Positions 51,154 to 59,841 of a DNA stretch of 64,000 nt are shown piece after piece. The notes under the pieces are model-generated. The model did not search any database. It was not told the DNA's origin and worked only from the letters and a program-made list of their open reading frames with translations. The DNA is from an uncultured Paracoccaceae bacterium (GTDB lineage: Bacteria > Pseudomonadota > Alphaproteobacteria > Rhodobacterales > Rhodobacteraceae): NCBI GenBank assembly GCA_958439195.1, contig OY288154.1:62001-126000 (forward strand). The letters run 5' to 3'. A program made the position numbers and the translations under genes. The stretch's first letter is position 1, and every line of letters begins with the position of its first letter.

Positions 51154-51939
51154 ATGCTTTCCTATCAACACAGCTATCATGCCGGGAACCTGGCCGATGT
51201 TCAGAAGCACGCGCTGCTGTGCTGGACGCTGGACTACCTGACGCGCAAGGACAAACCCCTGTCCTATATCGAAACTCATGCCGGGCGCGGGCTCTATGAT
51301 CTGGGCAGCGCGGAGGCCACCAAGACCGGCGAGGCCGCCTTGGGCATCACGCGGGTCGAGGCGGCGTTTGATGTTGATCATCCCTACCGTCGGTCGCTGG
51401 CCGGGGTTCGGGCGTTGCATGGCGCGCGGGCCTATCCCGGATCGCCCCTCTTGGCCGCGATGGCGCTGCGCGAAGGCGATGTCATGCATCTGGCAGAACT
51501 GCACCCGCAGGAACACGCAGCCCTGTCGGGCCTTTTGGCCCCGTGGGGCGCGCATATCCAAAAGCGGGATGGTTTCGATATGGCACTGGCTGTCACCCCC
51601 CCCACCCCCCGCCGGGGGATGCTGCTGATTGATCCGTCTTATGAGGTGAAGGCCGACTATCAGACCATCCCCAAGCTGATCGCGCAGGTGGCGCGCAAGT
51701 GGAATGTGGGGATCATCGCGCTGTGGTATCCCATCCTGACCGAGGGCGCGCATGGGCCGATGCTGCGGGCGTTGATGGATGCGCATCCCGAAAGCCTGCG
51801 GCATGAGTTGCGCTTTCCCCCGGTGCGCGATGGGCATCGCATGATCGGCACGGGGCTGTGGATGCTGAACCCGCCCTACGGGATTGATGCCGAATGCGCG
51901 CGGCTGGACGCAATTTTCAGGGGGTTGGGACATGCTTGA
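51154..51939 (+). CDS. rlmJ: 23S rRNA (adenine(2030)-N(6))-methyltransferase RlmJ
   Basis: This 261-residue methyltransferase modifies A2030 of 23S rRNA. The start MLSYQHSYHAGNLADVQKHALL and the target-site motif DPSYEV (DPPY type; Ser for the usual second Pro) are diagnostic. The ATG at 51154 has GAGGGG upstream; the open frame runs back through the palindrome cluster into pyrG and is not credible. Stop overlaps the PhzF start by eight bases. Confidence 0.92.
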   Translation: MLSYQHSYHAGNLADVQKHALLCWTLDYLTRKDKPLSYIETHAGRGLYDLGSAEATKTGEAALGITRVEAAFDVDHPYRRSLAGVRALHGARAYPGSPLLAAMALREGDVMHLAELHPQEHAALSGLLAPWGAHIQKRDGFDMALAVTPPTPRRGMLLIDPSYEVKADYQTIPKLIAQVARKWNVGIIALWYPILTEGAHGPMLRALMDAHPESLRHELRFPPVRDGHRMIGTGLWMLNPPYGIDAECARLDAIFRGLGHA

Positions 51940-52831
51940 ATTTCGCACGCTGGATGTGTTCACGACCCAGCCGTTTACCGGCAATCCGCTGGCGGTGGTG
52001 CTGGGTGCCGATGGGCTGACCACGGCACAGATGCAAACCATCGCGCGGGAATTCAACCTGTCGGAAACCATCTTCGTGATGGCCCCACAGGATCCGGGCC
52101 ACCGGGCACGGGTGCGCATCTTCTTTCCCACGGCGGAAATTCCCTTTGCCGGCCACCCGACCATCGGCTGCGCCTGCCTGCTGGCAACGCTGGACGCTGC
52201 CACCGACGACTTTACCCGCGATCTGGTGCTGGAGGAGGAGGCGGGGCTGGTGCCTGTCACCGTCTGGCGCAAGGCCGGGATCATGGAGGCTGAATTCACC
52301 GCCCCGGTCGTGCCGCATGGCACGGATGGGGTGGTGGCGCAGGATCGGCTTGCCACCGCCTTGGGGTTGGACAAGGCCGACATTGGGTTTGCCACACATC
52401 AGCCCGGTATCTGGCAGGGCGGCCCGCGGTTTCTGTATGTGCCGGTCGCGTCGCTGGCCGCGCTGGCCAGGGCGCGGGCGATGCAGCCGCATTGGGATGC
52501 CGTGATGCAGGCGGCCGGCGTGGACAGTGCCTATCTTTACACCCCAAGCGCGGATTGCGATTTTCAGGCCCGGATGTTTTCGCCCACAGCCGGAATTCCA
52601 GAAGACCCCGCCACCGGGTCGGCCACGGCGATCCTGGCCGCGCAACTGTTGGCCAGCGGTGCCCTGGCCGACGGCACATCGCGCTTTCACTTGCGGCAAG
52701 GCGTGGAAATGGGGCGCCCGTCCGATCTGTTCCTGTCGGTTGACGTGGCTGGCGGCGCGCTGCGTGCCGTGCGCATCCGTGGCGCGGCGGTGGCGCTGTC
52801 CGAAGGGCGGATCACAGTGCCGCAGGCGTGA
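51932..52831 (+). CDS. PhzF family isomerase/epimerase-like protein
   Basis: This 299-residue protein of the diaminopimelate-epimerase-like PhzF fold opens LEFRTLDVFTTQPFTGNPLAVV, with the catalytic Glu45 in SETIFV and the C-terminal GIPEDPATGSATAILA motif. The substrate is unknown; only some members act in phenazine synthesis and no phenazine genes are near. It overlaps rlmJ by eight bases. Confidence 0.9.
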   Translation: MLEFRTLDVFTTQPFTGNPLAVVLGADGLTTAQMQTIAREFNLSETIFVMAPQDPGHRARVRIFFPTAEIPFAGHPTIGCACLLATLDAATDDFTRDLVLEEEAGLVPVTVWRKAGIMEAEFTAPVVPHGTDGVVAQDRLATALGLDKADIGFATHQPGIWQGGPRFLYVPVASLAALARARAMQPHWDAVMQAAGVDSAYLYTPSADCDFQARMFSPTAGIPEDPATGSATAILAAQLLASGALADGTSRFHLRQGVEMGRPSDLFLSVDVAGGALRAVRIRGAAVALSEGRITVPQA

Positions 52832-52877
52832 AACGGGGCGGCTTGCCGCCGCCGTCGCCCACGCTTATCCTCGTGCC

Positions 52878-53315
52878 ATGCTTCAAGCGATCCTGCGCGC
52901 GCTCAGCGCCCCCGAACCCACCCGCCTGCCCGAACCCGATGCCCGCCTCGCGCTGGCAGCCCTGCTGGTGCGCGTGGCGAAAACCGATGGCCTTTATTCC
53001 GCCGAAGAGATGGAACGCATCGACCGTGTGCTGATGTCCCATCACGGCATCGGCCCGTTCGAAGTGGCCAAATTGCGGGCCGAGGCCGAGGAATTTGAAA
53101 CCGTCGCGCCCGACACCGTGCGCTTTACCCGCGCCTTGAAGGCGGCCACGGCGCTGGAGGATCGTGCCGCGCTGATGCAGGCGCTTTGGGCCGTGGCCCT
53201 TGCCGATGGTGTCCGCGACGCCGAAGAAGACCGGCTGTTGCGGATGGTGGCGTCCCTTCTGGGCCTGACGGATGTGGAAAACGGATTGGCGCGTCAGCGG
53301 GCCGAACGGGGATGA
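52878..53315 (+). CDS. TerB family tellurite-resistance-like protein
   Basis: This 145-residue helical protein has the TerB-like signatures ALAALLVRVAKTDGLYSAEEMERID and LWAVALADGVRDAEEDRLLRMVASLLGL, with acidic residues that may bind metal. It overlaps the next gene by four bases (ATGA). The family takes part in stress responses of unclear mechanism; no other ter genes are present. Confidence 0.88.
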   Translation: MLQAILRALSAPEPTRLPEPDARLALAALLVRVAKTDGLYSAEEMERIDRVLMSHHGIGPFEVAKLRAEAEEFETVAPDTVRFTRALKAATALEDRAALMQALWAVALADGVRDAEEDRLLRMVASLLGLTDVENGLARQRAERG

Positions 53316-54079
53316 TCGCCTCCCTGCCGATGTATGATCGGCCCGAATTGCGGGCCGAAACGGATCGGTATTGGGCGCTGATCCGGCACGGCTTGGCCGC
53401 GCGCGGCATTGACGCGCCTACCGCCTTGCAGCGCGGGGATGATGCGCTGTTGGCGCATTGGGAAAGCCCCGACCTGATCCTGTCGCAGACCTGCGGCTTT
53501 CCCTACCGCGCGCGGCTGCATGGCCATGTGCAACTGGTGGGAACGCCGGATTTCGGCAATGACGGCTGCCCGCCGGGATATTACCGATCCATCCTGATCG
53601 CGCGGGCGGATGATCCGCGCGCCCGTTTTGCCGATTTTGACGGTGCCCGCCTTGCCTATAACGACGGGCTTTCGCAATCCGGCTGGGCCGCGCCGATCAA
53701 TCAGGCCGCATCAGCGGGTATCCGTCTTGTGCCAGGCATGGAGACGGGCGCGCATCGTGCATCGGTTCTGGCAATTGCCGAAGGCCAGGCGGATCTGGCG
53801 GCGATTGATGCGCTGACCTGGACGCTGTTGCAGGAGTTCGAGGATCTGTCGCGCGTCAAGGTGATCGGCACCACCGACCCCACCCCTGCCCTGCCCTATA
53901 TCACATCCGTCGGGCAGGATGCCGCAGCCATCCGCGACGCTGTGGCCGAGGCGATCACGGCGCTGCCCGCTGCGGATCGGGCGCGCCTGCGCCTGCGCGG
54001 GATTGCCGACATCCCGGCACAGGCGTATCTTGCAGTGCGCATCCCGCCCTCACCTGAACAAATCGCGCAAGAAAATTGA
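53312..54079 (+). CDS. PhnD-like phosphate/phosphonate-binding fold protein without signal peptide
   Basis: This 255-residue protein has the type 2 periplasmic-binding fold of PhnD (SQTCGFPYRARLHGHVQLVGTPDFG and YRSILIARADD then LAYNDGLSQSGWAAP). It begins MIASLPMYDRPELRAETDRYW with no secretion signal, so it probably remains in the cytoplasm. It is coupled to terB by an ATGA overlap, and no phosphonate transporter is adjacent. A sensor or binding role is possible but unproven. Confidence 0.85.
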   Translation: MIASLPMYDRPELRAETDRYWALIRHGLAARGIDAPTALQRGDDALLAHWESPDLILSQTCGFPYRARLHGHVQLVGTPDFGNDGCPPGYYRSILIARADDPRARFADFDGARLAYNDGLSQSGWAAPINQAASAGIRLVPGMETGAHRASVLAIAEGQADLAAIDALTWTLLQEFEDLSRVKVIGTTDPTPALPYITSVGQDAAAIRDAVAEAITALPAADRARLRLRGIADIPAQAYLAVRIPPSPEQIAQEN

Positions 54080-54182
54080 TCAAACCGGCAGCGACGCGGC
54101 GGAAGCTGCACGCAAAGGCCGTTGCATTGCCCCGAATGATGCGCCTTACTCTGCCCCGACATCCACCAGCCCGCCGAGCGAC

Positions 54183-54962
54183 GTGACAGATTCCAGCCCC
54201 GACACACCCGTTATCCGTATCCGCAACCTGCACAAAAGCTATGGTCAGCTTGAGGTGCTGAAAGGTGTGGACCTGACGGCACCGCGCGGCCATGTGGTTT
54301 CGCTCATCGGATCGTCGGGTTCCGGCAAATCCACCCTGCTGCGCTGCTGCAACATGCTGGAGGAAAGCCAGGACGGCGAGATCGAGTTCGAGGGTGAGGC
54401 CGTCCGCTGGAAAGGCCAAGGGCAAAACCGCCACCCCGCCGACAAGGCACAGGTGATGCGGATGCGCACCAACCTGTCGATGGTGTTCCAGCAGTTCAAC
54501 CTGTGGTCGCACCTGACAATCCTGCAAAACGTGATGGAAGCGCCGGTCACAGTGCTGAAGCGCGACCCGAAGGAAGTGGAGCAAAAGGCCCGCGCCTATC
54601 TGGCAAAGGTCGGCATCGTGGAAAAATGCGATGCCTGGCCTGCGCAGCTTTCCGGCGGGCAGCAGCAACGCGCGGCCATCGCGCGCGCGCTGTGCATGGA
54701 ACCGCGCGCCCTGCTGTTTGATGAACCCACTTCCGCGCTTGACCCGGAACTGGAACAGGAAGTGGTCCGCGTGATCAAGGCGCTGGCCGAAGAGGGGCGC
54801 ACGATGATCCTTGTGACCCATGACATGAAGCTGGCGGCAGATGTCTCTGACCACGTGATCTTTCTGCACAAGGGCAGGATCGAAGAAGAAGGTCCACCGG
54901 ACCGGCTGTTCGGCAACCCGCAGACCGAACGGTTGCGCGGGTTTCTCTCTGCCACCGCCTAG
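54183..54962 (+). CDS. Polar amino acid ABC transporter ATP-binding protein
   Basis: This 259-residue ATPase of the HisP/GlnQ type has Walker A GSSGSGKST, Q-loop VFQQFNLWSHL, signature LSGGQQQRAAI, Walker B ALLFDEPTSALDPEL and HDMKLA. I use the GTG at 54183; the Shine-Dalgarno region is weak (GAGC) and the frame is open upstream to 53919. It is followed by the binding protein and both permeases, forming a full transporter. Confidence 0.9.
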   Translation: MTDSSPDTPVIRIRNLHKSYGQLEVLKGVDLTAPRGHVVSLIGSSGSGKSTLLRCCNMLEESQDGEIEFEGEAVRWKGQGQNRHPADKAQVMRMRTNLSMVFQQFNLWSHLTILQNVMEAPVTVLKRDPKEVEQKARAYLAKVGIVEKCDAWPAQLSGGQQQRAAIARALCMEPRALLFDEPTSALDPELEQEVVRVIKALAEEGRTMILVTHDMKLAADVSDHVIFLHKGRIEEEGPPDRLFGNPQTERLRGFLSATA

Positions 54963-55004
54963 GGCGGCCAAAACAATAACCTATCAAACCAAGGGAGCTA
55001 CCAA

Positions 55005-55736
55005 ATGAAAAAGATGATGCTTGCCACCGCCGTTCTGGCGCTGACTGCCGGGGCCTCGCTGGCGCAGGATGTGGTGCGGATCGGCACCGAAGGCGCCTAT
55101 GAACCCTACAACTATATCGACCAGGCCACCGGCGAATTGACCGGCTACGAAATCGAACTGGGCAACGAACTTTGCACCCGCGCCGGCCTGACCTGCGAAT
55201 TCGTGCAGAACGCATGGGATTCGATCATCCCCAACCTGCAATCGGGCAACTACGACCTGATCATGGCGGGCATGTCGATCACCGATGAACGCGACGAAGT
55301 CATCGACTTCAGCCAGAACTACATTCCCCCGGCCTCCTCGGCCTATCTGGCGCTGACCGCCGATGCGAATGTTGGTGAAGGTGCCGTGGTCGCGGCACAG
55401 ACCGGAACCATTCAGGCGGGCTATGTGGCGGAATCGGGCGCAACCCTGCTGGAATTCGCAACGCCGGATGAAACCGTCGCAGCGGTACGCAACGGCGAAG
55501 CGGATGCCGTCTTTGCCGACAAGGATTACCTTGCCCCGATCGCGGCGGATTCGAACGGCGAAGTGGTTCTGCTGGCCAATGAGGTGCAGCTTGGCGGCGG
55601 CGTCGGCATCGGCCTGCGTGAAACCGATACCGAGCTGAAGGACAAGCTGAACGCGGCCATCCAGTCGATGAAGGATGACGGCACGCTGAATACCATGATC
55701 ACCAAATGGTTCGGCCCCGAAGCCGCAACCTTCTGA
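55005..55736 (+). CDS. Polar amino acid ABC transporter substrate-binding protein
   Basis: This 243-residue periplasmic protein has a signal peptide (MLATAVLALTAGASLAQ) and the SBP family 3 fold: VRIGTEGAYEPYNYID, GYEIELGNELC, and LIMAGMSITDERDEVIDFSQNY. Such proteins bind arginine, ornithine or similar amino acids and opines; the ligand is not clear. A GC hairpin right after it (55744) may stabilise its mRNA. Confidence 0.92.
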   Translation: MKKMMLATAVLALTAGASLAQDVVRIGTEGAYEPYNYIDQATGELTGYEIELGNELCTRAGLTCEFVQNAWDSIIPNLQSGNYDLIMAGMSITDERDEVIDFSQNYIPPASSAYLALTADANVGEGAVVAAQTGTIQAGYVAESGATLLEFATPDETVAAVRNGEADAVFADKDYLAPIAADSNGEVVLLANEVQLGGGVGIGLRETDTELKDKLNAAIQSMKDDGTLNTMITKWFGPEAATF

Positions 55737-55743
55737 TCAGGCG

Positions 55744-55765
55744 GGGGCGGCCCTTGCGCCGCCCC
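55744..55765 (+). other. GC-rich hairpin after the binding-protein gene
   Basis: The perfect 8-bp stem GGGGCGGC/GCCGCCCC with a 6-base loop has no T-tract. It lies between the binding-protein stop and the permease start. It may protect the upstream mRNA and reduce read-through, giving more binding protein than permease. Confidence 0.6.
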
Positions 55766-55775
55766 TCATTCCCCG

Positions 55776-56660
55776 ATGTTTGAATATTGCGCCGATCCTT
55801 CGCAACTGTCCGGCCTGACCTGGCTGAGCTGCTACCTGACAACAGGGACGCATTTCAATTTCTACTGGTCCTTCCTGACGGTGCTGATGCTCTTGGCCGT
55901 GACCGCGCCCACGGCGCTGGCCTTTGGCTTTGGCGGCGCGATGATGGCACGTTCGCCCTTCCTGCCGGTATCGCTGATCGGACGCGGCTATATCGCCGCC
56001 GTGCGCGGGGTGCCGGATATCGTCTATTTCCTGTTCTTCGTGATCGCGCTGGATCAGGGGATCGAATGGACCAAGCACCTGTTCGTCTGTGATGATCTTG
56101 GCCAGCCCGTCTGGAACGGCACCGAATTCCGCGTCTGCCCGGCGGCCAAGGTGCCCTTGGCGACGTCCTCGGCCATCTGGCATTCGGCCTATGGCTTTGC
56201 CACCGCCGTCTTTACCTTTGCGCTGGTCTTCGGCGCCTTTGCCGCCAACGTCCTTTACGGTGCGATGCAGGCCGTGCCGCGCGCCCAATTGGAAACCGGC
56301 GAGGCTTACGGCATGACCGCGCGGCAGGTGTTCCGCCGCATTCTTGTGCCGCAAATGTGGGTCTTTGCCCTGCCCGGCCTGTCGAACCTGTGGCTGATCC
56401 TGATCAAGGCCACGCCCTTGCTGTTTCTTCTGGGCATTCAGGACATCGTCTACTGGGCGCGCGAATTGGGCAGCGCCAAGACCAGCGGCAACAACCCCTA
56501 TCCGCATGGTGACTGGCGGGTGTTCTATTTCCTGGGACTTCTGGTGTTCTACCTCGCGTTCACGCGGGTGTCGGAAATCGTTCTGGGCCGCCTGACGCAA
56601 CGTCTGTCCAGCGGGCAGGCCACGCTGGGCGGTGAACAGTTGCGCAAGGCGGGGGCCTGA
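55776..56660 (+). CDS. Polar amino acid ABC transporter permease
   Basis: This 294-residue His/Gln-type permease has the conserved RGVPDIVYFLFF and the cytoplasmic loop GEAYGMTARQVFRRILVPQMW that couples to the ATPase. Its insert between the first helices (about residues 90-140) is longer than average. The next permease starts one base after its stop (TGA, G, ATG). Confidence 0.9.
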   Translation: MFEYCADPSQLSGLTWLSCYLTTGTHFNFYWSFLTVLMLLAVTAPTALAFGFGGAMMARSPFLPVSLIGRGYIAAVRGVPDIVYFLFFVIALDQGIEWTKHLFVCDDLGQPVWNGTEFRVCPAAKVPLATSSAIWHSAYGFATAVFTFALVFGAFAANVLYGAMQAVPRAQLETGEAYGMTARQVFRRILVPQMWVFALPGLSNLWLILIKATPLLFLLGIQDIVYWARELGSAKTSGNNPYPHGDWRVFYFLGLLVFYLAFTRVSEIVLGRLTQRLSSGQATLGGEQLRKAGA

Positions 56661-56661
56661 G

Positions 56662-57498
56662 ATGGAGCCGATGACCTGCCTTGAAACCATTCAGGCCTAC
56701 GGCCTGCGCTCGCTCGGGATCGGTGAACGGCTTCTGCCCCGGTCGGATTTCACCCTGTGTCAGCATTTCACGCTGATCGGGTCAGGCATGATCTGGAACA
56801 TCTACTTTGGCGTGCTTGCGCTGCTGTTCGGGTTCTTTCTGGCCAACGCCTTGGCACTGGCCAAGGCCAGCCGCAGCCCGTGGACACGTAAGCCAGCCGA
56901 ATGGTTCATCTTCGTCTTCCGCGGGTCGCCGCTCTTCATTCAGTTCTTCCTGGCCTATGAAATGCTGGTCCTGCTGCCCAAGGCCGGGATCAATGTCATG
57001 GGCATCACGGTTGAGACGGCCTGGACAACGCGGGCCTGGGCCGGGGCGCTGTTCGTCTTGTTCCTGAACACCGCCGCCTATTCCGCCGAAATCTTCTACG
57101 GCGCTCTGAAATCCGTGCCCAAGGGCGATGTCGAGGCGGCGGATGCCTATGGCCTGACCGGTTGGTCGCGCTTTCGCCGTATCCTGTGGCCCACCATGCT
57201 GCGGCTGGGATGGCCCGCCTACACGAATGAGGCGATCTTCCTGTTCCACGCCACCACGCTGGTGTTCTTTTCCGGCTTTCCGGCGTTTCAGCAAAAGGGC
57301 GACGCGCTTTATTACGCCAATTACTTTGCGGACAAAACCTTCAACCCCTTTATCCCCTATCCCATCGTGGGCCTTTATTTCATCTCGCTGACGCTGCTCT
57401 TGATCTGGCTGTTCAACCGCATCAATCGCTATCTGAACCGCCATCTGCCATCAAACCTGCAAGGCAGAATCCGCTTGCGTGCGCAGGTGATCCGATAG
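56662..57498 (+). CDS. Polar amino acid ABC transporter permease (second)
   Basis: This 278-residue partner permease has FRGSPLFIQFFLAYEML and the loop EAADAYGLTGWSRFRRILWPTML. The start is the ATG at 56662 (MEPMTCLETIQAYG). Together with the first permease it forms the heterodimeric pore. A perfect hairpin, CCCGAAG/CTTCGGG at 57521-57538, lies in the gap to the ligase gene. Confidence 0.9.
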   Translation: MEPMTCLETIQAYGLRSLGIGERLLPRSDFTLCQHFTLIGSGMIWNIYFGVLALLFGFFLANALALAKASRSPWTRKPAEWFIFVFRGSPLFIQFFLAYEMLVLLPKAGINVMGITVETAWTTRAWAGALFVLFLNTAAYSAEIFYGALKSVPKGDVEAADAYGLTGWSRFRRILWPTMLRLGWPAYTNEAIFLFHATTLVFFSGFPAFQQKGDALYYANYFADKTFNPFIPYPIVGLYFISLTLLLIWLFNRINRYLNRHLPSNLQGRIRLRAQVIR

Positions 57499-57638
57499 TA
57501 ACCTTGATTTGATCAAATTCCCCGAAGCCTGCTTCGGGTCCGCCACAGACGCGGCGTTGGGCATGGGGTCCGACTGGAAGGGGATCCAACACAGGGGAAG
57601 GATCGGGGCCGGGCATTTGCCCCCCCGCCTGAAAAACG

Positions 57639-58979
57639 ATGATGAAGGATTGGCTGAGAAAGCATCCCGACGTGCGCACCATTCGCGTCGCGGCCGTCGA
57701 TTTGAATGGGCAGGCGCGGGGCAAGCGGGTTCCGGCGCGGTTCGCCGAGAATGTCACCAAGAACGGGACACGGTTCCCCTTTTCGGTGCTGAACCTGGAC
57801 ATCTGGGGCGAAGACATCGACGACAGCCCGCTGGTTTTTGAACAGGGCGATCAGGACGGCGTCTTGAAACCCACCGAACGCGGCTTCATGCCCATGCCCT
57901 GGCTAGAGGCGCCCACCGCGCTGCTGCCGATCTGGATGTTCCGCGAAAACGGCACACCCTATGAAGGCGATCCGCGCCATGCGCTGCGGTCTGTGGTGGA
58001 AAAGTTCAAGGAACGCGGCCTGACGCCCGTCGTGGCAATGGAGCTGGAATTCTTCCTGATCGACGACAGCGGCAAGACCATGCAAGTTCCCGCCTCACCC
58101 CGGTCGGGCAAGCGCAGGAAGGCGGCGGAAACCCTGTCGATCCGCGCGCTGGATGCCTTCGACACCTTCTTCACCGATCTTTATGACGCCTGCGAGGCGA
58201 TGGACATTCCCGCCGACACCACCACGTCGGAAACAGGGCTGGGCCAGTTCGAAGTGAACCTGATGCATTGCGACGATCCCCTGCGGGCCGCCGACGATGC
58301 CTGGCTGTTCAAGATGCTGGTCAAGGGTCTGGCCCGGCGCCACGGCTTTGCCGCCAGCTTCATGGCCAAACCCTATCCGGAATATTCCGGATCGGGCCTG
58401 CACACGCATTTCAGCCTGATCGACGAAGACGGCCGCAACGTATTTGACTCGGGCGGTCCCAAAGGCACCGCCACCCTGCGGTCGGCTGTCGCTGGCTGCC
58501 TGAACGCGATGCACGATTCCACGCTGATCTTTGCACCGCACCAGAACAGCTATGAACGCCTGGTGCCGGGCAAACACGCGCCCACCGCGATCTGCTGGGG
58601 TTATGAAAACCGGACCAGTGCCATCCGCATTCCGGCAGGCAATCCGGCCGCCCGGCGGGTGGAACACCGCGTCGCGGGCGGCGATGTGAACCCCTATCTG
58701 ATGCTGGCCGCCATCCTTGGTGCGGCGCTGGACGGGATCACGCAGGCGATGGAACCCCCGGCACCGATCACCGGCAATGCCTATGCCGTCGAAGACCTGC
58801 CGCAGATTCCCGCCACATGGGAGGCTGCGATCGAGGCGCTGGAACACAGCACCATCGTGCCGCGCTTTATCCATCCCGAACTGCTCAAGAACCTGATCCA
58901 GACCAAACGGCAGGAACTGCACTACATCGGCGAACTCAGCGAAAGTGAGCGGGTGGAACTGTATCTCGACACGGTCTGA
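57639..58979 (+). CDS. Glutamine synthetase family ligase (PuuA-like), copy 1
   Basis: This 446-residue enzyme joins glutamate to an amine with ATP. The glutamine-synthetase signatures are VVAMELEFFLID (metal-binding Glu), TTSETGLGQFEVNL, SGLHTHFSL (catalytic His), ERLVPGKHAPTAICWG and ENRTSAIRIPAG. It differs from GlnA in sequence and in lacking the adenylylation loop, as expected for gamma-glutamylpolyamine or related synthetases. It follows the amino acid importer on the same strand, which supports a catabolic role. Confidence 0.88.
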   Translation: MMKDWLRKHPDVRTIRVAAVDLNGQARGKRVPARFAENVTKNGTRFPFSVLNLDIWGEDIDDSPLVFEQGDQDGVLKPTERGFMPMPWLEAPTALLPIWMFRENGTPYEGDPRHALRSVVEKFKERGLTPVVAMELEFFLIDDSGKTMQVPASPRSGKRRKAAETLSIRALDAFDTFFTDLYDACEAMDIPADTTTSETGLGQFEVNLMHCDDPLRAADDAWLFKMLVKGLARRHGFAASFMAKPYPEYSGSGLHTHFSLIDEDGRNVFDSGGPKGTATLRSAVAGCLNAMHDSTLIFAPHQNSYERLVPGKHAPTAICWGYENRTSAIRIPAGNPAARRVEHRVAGGDVNPYLMLAAILGAALDGITQAMEPPAPITGNAYAVEDLPQIPATWEAAIEALEHSTIVPRFIHPELLKNLIQTKRQELHYIGELSESERVELYLDTV

Positions 58980-58993
58980 AGCAAGCGTGGCCG

Positions 58994-59066
58994 GAATTTT
59001 CGCAGAAAATTCGTAAGCCCCGCACCAAGGGGGCCACGATTTTTCTGCGAAAAATCAGCCCCCTTG
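58994..59066. repeat. Inverted pair of AT-rich palindromes
   Basis: GAATTTTC/GAAAATTC (58994-59012, loop GCA) and GATTTTTC/GAAAAATC (59038-59056, loop TGC) are palindromes that are also inverted copies of each other through the shared core TTTTCGCAGAAAA. Longer arms surround them: GTGGCC at 58987 with GGCCAC at 59032, and CAAGGGGGC at 59026 with GCCCCCTTG at 59058. It lies between the ligase and amidotransferase genes. Confidence 0.85.
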
Positions 59067-59120
59067 CCGAATGTGGATGACAAAGACTACCGTTGCACAG
59101 CGCAAAACAGGCAAGCACCC

Positions 59121-59801
59121 ATGCGGATTGGCATTCTCCAGACCGGCCTCGCGCCCGAGGCATTGGCCCAGGATATGGGCGATTACCCCGACATGTTCGC
59201 CCGCCTGCTCGACGGGCATGGCTTTACCTTTCAGACATGGAAGGTGGTCGACGGTGAGTTCCCCAAGGACGTCCTCGCCGCAGACGGCTGGCTGATCACC
59301 GGATCGCGGCACGGCGTCTATGAAGACCACCCGTGGATTCCACCGTTGGAGCAATTTATTCGTGATGCGTTTTCGGCCCATGTGCCGGTTGTCGGCATCT
59401 GTTTCGGCCATCAGATCGTGGCACAGGCCATGGGTGGCAAGGTGGAACGCTACGCCGGCGGATGGGCGGTGGGCGCTACCGAATATGATTTCGGGGATGA
59501 AACCCTGCGCCTGAATGCCTGGCACCGGGATCAGGTGATCCGCGCGCCGAATGGTGCGCAGGTCGTTGCATCCAACGCGTTCTGCGCCAATGCCGCCCTT
59601 TTGTATGACGACCGCGCCTTCACCGTGCAGGCGCATCCCGAATTTCGCCCCGAATTCGTGGACGGATTGATGACGACACGGGGCAAAGGCGTTGTGCCGG
59701 ATGAGGTGATGGCCGCGGCCGCCGCCAAATTGGACCAACCCATTCAGGACAAGACCATGGCGGGCCGGATCGCCGCCTTTTTCAAGCAGCCGCGCGCCTG
59801 A
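59121..59801 (+). CDS. Type 1 glutamine amidotransferase
   Basis: This 226-residue class I amidotransferase has the nucleophile motif VVGICFGHQIVAQAMGG and the catalytic His-Glu in VQAHPEFRPEF. The rest resembles stand-alone GMP-synthase-type amidotransferases more than the gamma-glutamyl-GABA hydrolase PuuD. In this cluster it may remove gamma-glutamyl groups after the oxidation step, but that is inference. The ATG at 59121 is used; a TTG at 59064 opens the same frame. Confidence 0.87.
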   Translation: MRIGILQTGLAPEALAQDMGDYPDMFARLLDGHGFTFQTWKVVDGEFPKDVLAADGWLITGSRHGVYEDHPWIPPLEQFIRDAFSAHVPVVGICFGHQIVAQAMGGKVERYAGGWAVGATEYDFGDETLRLNAWHRDQVIRAPNGAQVVASNAFCANAALLYDDRAFTVQAHPEFRPEFVDGLMTTRGKGVVPDEVMAAAAAKLDQPIQDKTMAGRIAAFFKQPRA

Positions 59802-59841
59802 CAACCGGGCGAGCGGGCAACCGCAACAAATGAGTTGACCC

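Noticed and set aside
59121..59801. PuuD (gamma-glutamyl-GABA hydrolase)
   Set aside because: The fold and length look more like stand-alone GMP-synthase-type amidotransferases, so I kept the general name.
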